Shown here: positions 5,913 to 9,392 of the stretch, in pieces
Layout of the letters: every line of letters begins with the position of its first letter
How positions within the stretch are numbered: the stretch's first letter is position 1
Source: Anaerolineaceae bacterium UBA4081
GTDB lineage: Bacteria; Chloroflexota; Anaerolineae; Anaerolineales; Anaerolineaceae
Direction: 5' to 3'
DNA: 9,392 nt
Assembly (NCBI GenBank): GCA_002383615.1
Contig: DFYN01000010.1
Coordinates: forward strand, 1-9,392
Notes under the pieces: model-generated
The model's input: the letters and a program-made list of their open reading frames with translations, nothing else
The model's database searches: none
Told to the model about the DNA's origin: nothing
Made by a program: the position numbers and the translations under genes

Positions 5913-6233
5913 ATGGCTGCGTTCGTAATTACCCCTGTTGAGAAAGGTATTTTCCGTTGCCAGCATACGGGACCCATGTCTCATGAAGATGTGCGCGCGC
6001 TTGCCAGCTTTTTGCTGGATTACAACGGCAAGCTGTTAATTGACCTGCGGGGTACCAGCGGTGAAGAATGCGTCGAAAATATCCGGCAGTTTCGCCCAAT
6101 GATGCCCACAGCAGCAATATTTGGGGCAAATATTGACCAGGCGGTGATTGATATCCCGCTCAGTTACTATCTGCATGAAGTTCGCGTCTTTGAAACCGAA
6201 GAAGATGCGCTAACCTGGCTTCGCAACCAATAA
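5913..6233 (+). CDS. Small SpoIIAA/STAS-like protein within the hydrogenase operon
   Basis: A 106-residue soluble protein inserted between isp2 and the large subunit gene. Its arrangement fits the SpoIIAA-like/STAS-like fold: an N-terminal strand pair (FVITPVEKGIFRCQHTG), a helix, a central strand KLLIDLRGT, and a C-terminal VRVFETEEDALTWL typical of STAS/SEC14-like proteins in which the last helix ends in a conserved Trp-Leu. I see no signal peptide, transmembrane helix or cofactor motif; its two cysteines (in FRCQH and EECVE) are isolated. The ten-base gap to the large subunit implies coexpression. The classical Isp operon is reported as hynS-isp1-isp2-hynL without a gene here. A role in assembly, partner docking or regulation is possible, but function is unknown and the fold assignment is moderate. 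Confidence 0.7.
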   Translation: MAAFVITPVEKGIFRCQHTGPMSHEDVRALASFLLDYNGKLLIDLRGTSGEECVENIRQFRPMMPTAAIFGANIDQAVIDIPLSYYLHEVRVFETEEDALTWLRNQ

Positions 6234-6242
6234 GAGGTAAAT

Positions 6243-7982
6243 ATGGCTCAAAGAATTGTAATCGACCCCATCACCCGCATTGAAGGTCATCTACGTATTG
6301 AAGCAACACTGGATGGCAGCGATACCATTACCGAGGCATACTCCTCTGGCACCATGGTGCGCGGCATCGAAAAAATCCTGATCGGTCGTGACCCGCGCGA
6401 AGCCTGGGCTTTCACCCAACGTGCCTGCGGTGTTTGCACAACCGTGCACGCATTTGCATCTATACGCGCTGTCGAAGACGCGCTGGACATCAGGATCCCC
6501 AAGGCTGCCAACCTCATCCGCAATCTGATGATTGCGCAGCAGTACGTCCATGACCATGTGATGCATTTCTATCACCTGCACGCCCTGGATTGGGTGGATG
6601 TGGTTTCTTGCCTTTCAGCAGACCCCACCGTGACGTCTTCCATCCAACAATCCATCTCACCCTGGCCTTTGTCATCTCCGGGATACTTCTCGGATGTCCA
6701 GAAAAAGATCCAATCCATCGTTGACAGCGGTCAGCTTTCAATCTTTGCCAATGCGTACTGGGGACACCCAGCCTACAAATTGCCGCCGGAAGTGAACCTG
6801 TTGGCTGTCGCGCACTACCTTGAAGCGCTGGACTGGCAGAGGGACGCCGTCAAAATCCATACCATCTTTGGCGGCAAGAACCCGCACCCCAATTTCGTGG
6901 TGGGTGGCGTTCCCATGCCAATCGACCTGGACAGCGACACCGCTCTCAACGCCGAACGATTGTCTATCATTAGCGACTCCATTGATAAGATGATCGCCTT
7001 TGTGGACCAGGTCTATCTGCCAGACTTGTTGGCAATCGCACCCTATTATCTGGAATATGGCGGCATTGGCGAAGGGTTGGGGAATTTCCTCACCTGGGGT
7101 GAATTACCGGGTGAAGATAACAGCGACACATCCCAATTCCTGGTGCCGCGGGCGGTCATCCTCAATCGCGACCTGTCTCACATTGAGGAGCCAGACCCAC
7201 GCGACTTTGCACGGATGCAGGAATTTGTGGCACATTCCTGGTATGACTATTCCAAAGGTGACCAGGCTGGGCTCCATCCGTGGCAAGGTGAGACGTCATT
7301 TAACTACACTGGACCCAAACCGCCGTATGACCTGCTGGAAGTAGAGCAAAAGTACTCATGGCTCAAAGCGCCCCGCTGGGCTGAAACTCCAATGGAAGTT
7401 GGACCCCTGGCACGAGTCTTGGTTATGTATGCGAGCGGTCACGAGCAAACTCAAGGGTTGGTGAACCTGGTACTGAAAACCCTCAATGTCCCGGTTGGCG
7501 CCCTGTTCTCAACGCTGGGTCGGACAGCTGCCCGTGCCGTTGAAACCAAAGTGTTTGCAGATTCGCTGCGGGTCTACTTCAATGACCTGGTAGCTGAAAT
7601 AAAGGCTGGAAACACAAAAACCTTCAATGGCGATAAATGGGAACCGACCACCTGGCCCAGCCACGCCTCAGGCTTTGGATTTATGGAAGCCCCGCGCGGC
7701 GCGCTGGGTCATTGGGTGGTCATTGCCAACGGCAAGATCGAAAACTTCCAAATGGTGGTGCCAACAACCTGGAACGGTTCTCCGCGCGACCATAAGGGTC
7801 AACCTGGTGCGTATGAAGCCTCCCTGGTAGGTACGCACCTCGAAAAACCAGAATGGCCGCTTGAAATCCTACGCACCATACACTCATTTGACCCATGCAT
7901 GGCGTGTGCCATCCATATGGTGGATGCCACCGGCAAGGAAGTCAGTGAGACTGCCACCGGCTTGAATATCTGCTTCCGGTGA
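6243..7982 (+). CDS. hynL: [NiFe] hydrogenase large (catalytic) subunit
   Basis: A 579-residue subunit that holds the Ni-Fe(CN)2CO site and interconverts H2 with protons and electrons. The N-terminus has ITRIEGHLRIE, with E14 near the expected metal site. Ni ligands are C62 and C65 in RACGVCTTVH and C552 and C555 in DPCMACAIH. Other group 1 features are RGIEKIL, the LGRTAARA segment and EAPRGALGHW. After H558, the expected maturation cleavage site, 21 residues follow and should be removed once nickel is inserted. This precursor tail shows that the enzyme needs a dedicated endopeptidase, which the next gene supplies. It lacks its own signal peptide and would be exported together with HynS through the Tat system. 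Length is normal. The accessory hyp genes for cofactor synthesis are not in the window. Confidence 0.96.
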   Translation: MAQRIVIDPITRIEGHLRIEATLDGSDTITEAYSSGTMVRGIEKILIGRDPREAWAFTQRACGVCTTVHAFASIRAVEDALDIRIPKAANLIRNLMIAQQYVHDHVMHFYHLHALDWVDVVSCLSADPTVTSSIQQSISPWPLSSPGYFSDVQKKIQSIVDSGQLSIFANAYWGHPAYKLPPEVNLLAVAHYLEALDWQRDAVKIHTIFGGKNPHPNFVVGGVPMPIDLDSDTALNAERLSIISDSIDKMIAFVDQVYLPDLLAIAPYYLEYGGIGEGLGNFLTWGELPGEDNSDTSQFLVPRAVILNRDLSHIEEPDPRDFARMQEFVAHSWYDYSKGDQAGLHPWQGETSFNYTGPKPPYDLLEVEQKYSWLKAPRWAETPMEVGPLARVLVMYASGHEQTQGLVNLVLKTLNVPVGALFSTLGRTAARAVETKVFADSLRVYFNDLVAEIKAGNTKTFNGDKWEPTTWPSHASGFGFMEAPRGALGHWVVIANGKIENFQMVVPTTWNGSPRDHKGQPGAYEASLVGTHLEKPEWPLEILRTIHSFDPCMACAIHMVDATGKEVSETATGLNICFR

Positions 7983-8458
7983 GCCTGATGGCAAATGCGG
8001 CTCGCAAAGTTGTCCTCGGTTTGGGCAACTTGCTCAATTGTGACGAAGGGTTGGGTGTCCAGGCGGTAAAACGCCTGGACGCCCAGCTAGGGGTCCAGAC
8101 CGATTATGAGTTACTGGATGGGGGTGTATTGGGGTTGAATTTATTAATGGTGGTGGAAGAGTGCAGCCACTTGCTCATCCTCGACGCGGTCGACGCCGGA
8201 AAGCCAGCAGGCACTGTGGTTGAGTTGGCGCGCGATGAAATACCACTATATGCAGGCGTCAAACTATCCCAACACCAGGTCACTTTTCAAGAAGTGCTCG
8301 GGTTGGCTGACATGCGCGGCAACCTTCCCCCAAACTTACACCTTATTGGCATTCAACCAGCAGACCTATCCATTGGACTTGAATTAAGCCCAACTGTTGC
8401 AAACGCTCTGCCAGAAGTCATCCGCAGAGCCCGCGTAATATTGAAAAAATGGTCTTGA
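7979..8458 (+). CDS. hynD: Hydrogenase maturation protease (HybD/HynD family)
   Basis: A 159-residue nickel-dependent endopeptidase that trims the C-terminal extension of the large subunit during maturation. It aligns well with E. coli HybD by eye: the GLGNLLNCDEGLGV opening, the LLDGG loop, LLILDAVDAG, SQHQ, and the IGIQPADL...GLELSP end. Proposed nickel-binding residues are E23, D69 and H99, corresponding to HybD E16, D62 and H93. The GTG start overlaps the hynL stop by four bases (GTGA), suggesting translational coupling. An alternative start is ATG 7988, which has a weak GGTGAG site 4 bases upstream and keeps the whole catalytic region. The immediate adjacency to hynL indicates that it is the specific protease for this enzyme. 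Confidence 0.93.
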   Translation: MSLMANAARKVVLGLGNLLNCDEGLGVQAVKRLDAQLGVQTDYELLDGGVLGLNLLMVVEECSHLLILDAVDAGKPAGTVVELARDEIPLYAGVKLSQHQVTFQEVLGLADMRGNLPPNLHLIGIQPADLSIGLELSPTVANALPEVIRRARVILKKWS

Positions 8459-8482
8459 GTATTCACCAAAGGAATTATCATC

Positions 8483-9392
8483 ATGGATTACTATTTCCTG
8501 GACGCTGTGTCCTGGCAATATAGCCAGGCGCTTTATCACGCCGCAGCCCATTTGGGACGCGACACCCTCTTCATCCTTCGTCCGGCTACGCCGTATGTGT
8601 GCATCGGTTTCCATCAAGCCGCCCAACAGGAGATTGACCTGGATTTTACCCGAGAGCATCAAATCCCGGTATTCAGGCGCGAGGTGGGCGGCGGCGCAGT
8701 CTACCTGGACGGTCAGCAGCTATTTTTCCAGGTGATTATCAACCGCAGCCATCCTGGTGTCCCGGCGAATATCGCCGAGTTTTACCGGATATTCCTGCAG
8801 CCGGTCATTGAAACTTTCCGCCAATTTGGCGTGCCTGCTGAGTACAAACCTGTCAATGACATAATTACCAATGGTCGTAAGATTTCCGGCACTGGCGCTG
8901 CCCAAATTGACGATATGGTCGTCCTGGTGGGCAACTTTATCCAGGACTTCAATTACGATATGATGTCCAAATGCCTGCGCGTTCCAGACGAGAAGTTTCG
9001 CGACAAGGTCTACAAGACCATGTATGAGAACTTAACCACCATTCAGCGCGAAACAGGAAGCATCCCCTCCAACGCCGAGTTAGCCGCCGATCTCAGCAGC
9101 CGATATGGCACCCTCATCGGTCATCTAACCGAAAAAACAGTTTTAGATAAAGAGCTTACCGATAAGGCAGATGAATTGCTTTTGGAGATGGATACGCCGG
9201 AATGGCTGTACTCAAACGACCGCCGCACTGGTTCCAAGCAGGTGAAGATTGCGGAAGGTGTATACGTCATCCAGAAAATGCTGAAAACGCCAGGCGGATT
9301 GATCCGGGTGACTGCCGTCAACAGGGCAGGTTTGCTAAGCGACGTCCATATCTCCGGCGATTTCTTTTTCTTCCCGGCTGAACGGTTGGTGG
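8483..9392 (+). CDS. lplA: Lipoate-protein ligase, truncated by the window end
   Basis: An open frame of 303 codons runs from ATG 8483 to the edge without a stop. It encodes most or all of a lipoate-protein ligase, which adenylates lipoate and transfers it to a lysine of a lipoyl domain. Visible elements are YVCIGFHQ (38-45), the RREVGGGAVYLD lipoate/ATP loop (65-76) and NDIITNGRKISGTGAAQ (125-141) with K133 as likely catalytic lysine. The end (about 255-303, with SDVHISGDFFFFPAERL) matches the C-terminal accessory domain of LplA, so both modules are on one chain. In E. coli LplA the loop reads VFHD; here the His is Leu. AAAGGA at 8468-8473 precedes the start. The gene follows hynD by 24 bases. 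With lbpA in the same locus, LbpA is the obvious substrate, by analogy with sHdr-linked ligases. Confidence 0.9.
   Translation, partial: MDYYFLDAVSWQYSQALYHAAAHLGRDTLFILRPATPYVCIGFHQAAQQEIDLDFTREHQIPVFRREVGGGAVYLDGQQLFFQVIINRSHPGVPANIAEFYRIFLQPVIETFRQFGVPAEYKPVNDIITNGRKISGTGAAQIDDMVVLVGNFIQDFNYDMMSKCLRVPDEKFRDKVYKTMYENLTTIQRETGSIPSNAELAADLSSRYGTLIGHLTEKTVLDKELTDKADELLLEMDTPEWLYSNDRRTGSKQVKIAEGVYVIQKMLKTPGGLIRVTAVNRAGLLSDVHISGDFFFFPAERLV

Noticed and set aside
2821..7982. Assignment as a Hyd-2 type (group 1c) hydrogenase because HynS resembles HybO
   Set aside because: There are no hybA or hybB genes; the isp1-isp2 pair between the subunits fits the Isp-type group 1e better. A formal classification of the large subunit would settle this.

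Overview
The window reads as one co-directional accessory locus of an anaerobic or facultative bacterium. All convincing genes lie on the + strand. GC content is moderate, gaps are short and most starts have a strong AGGAGG-type ribosome binding site. I lean towards a Chloroflexota (Anaerolineae-like) genome from gene content and style. That is inference only; no rRNA or other marker gene is present.

Layout. 1-292 is a leader with no confident gene; it carries a candidate promoter and two sets of short direct repeats. 293-1048 encodes an excisionase/MerR-like HTH protein with a cysteine-rich PocR-type sensor domain. 1070-2657 is a sulfur-carrier block: TusA, two different DsrE-family proteins and a GcvH-like lipoate-binding protein (LbpA type). 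2658-2820 is a 163-base gap with a long imperfect hairpin. 2821-8458 is an Isp-type (group 1e-like) [NiFe] hydrogenase operon: Tat-exported small subunit (hynS), b-type cytochrome membrane subunit (isp1), HdrD/DsrK-like iron-sulfur protein (isp2), a small SpoIIAA/STAS-like protein, catalytic large subunit (hynL) and its C-terminal maturation protease (hynD). From 8483 to the window end runs an incomplete lipoate-protein ligase.

How the parts may work together (inference). The hydrogenase would oxidise H2 on the outer face of the membrane. Isp1 would carry electrons through two b hemes to cytoplasmic Isp2, whose CCG domain belongs to a family acting on disulfides. TusA and the DsrE proteins can carry sulfane sulfur as cysteine persulfide, and the lipoyl arm of LbpA, installed by the ligase, is a natural dithiol/disulfide partner. 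The locus therefore looks like a device linking H2 oxidation or evolution to protein-bound sulfur. It shares its carrier set (LbpA, DsrE, TusA, lipoate ligase) with the sHdr sulfur-oxidation systems, but an Isp hydrogenase replaces the HdrA/B/C complex within this window. This combination is the main discovery candidate.
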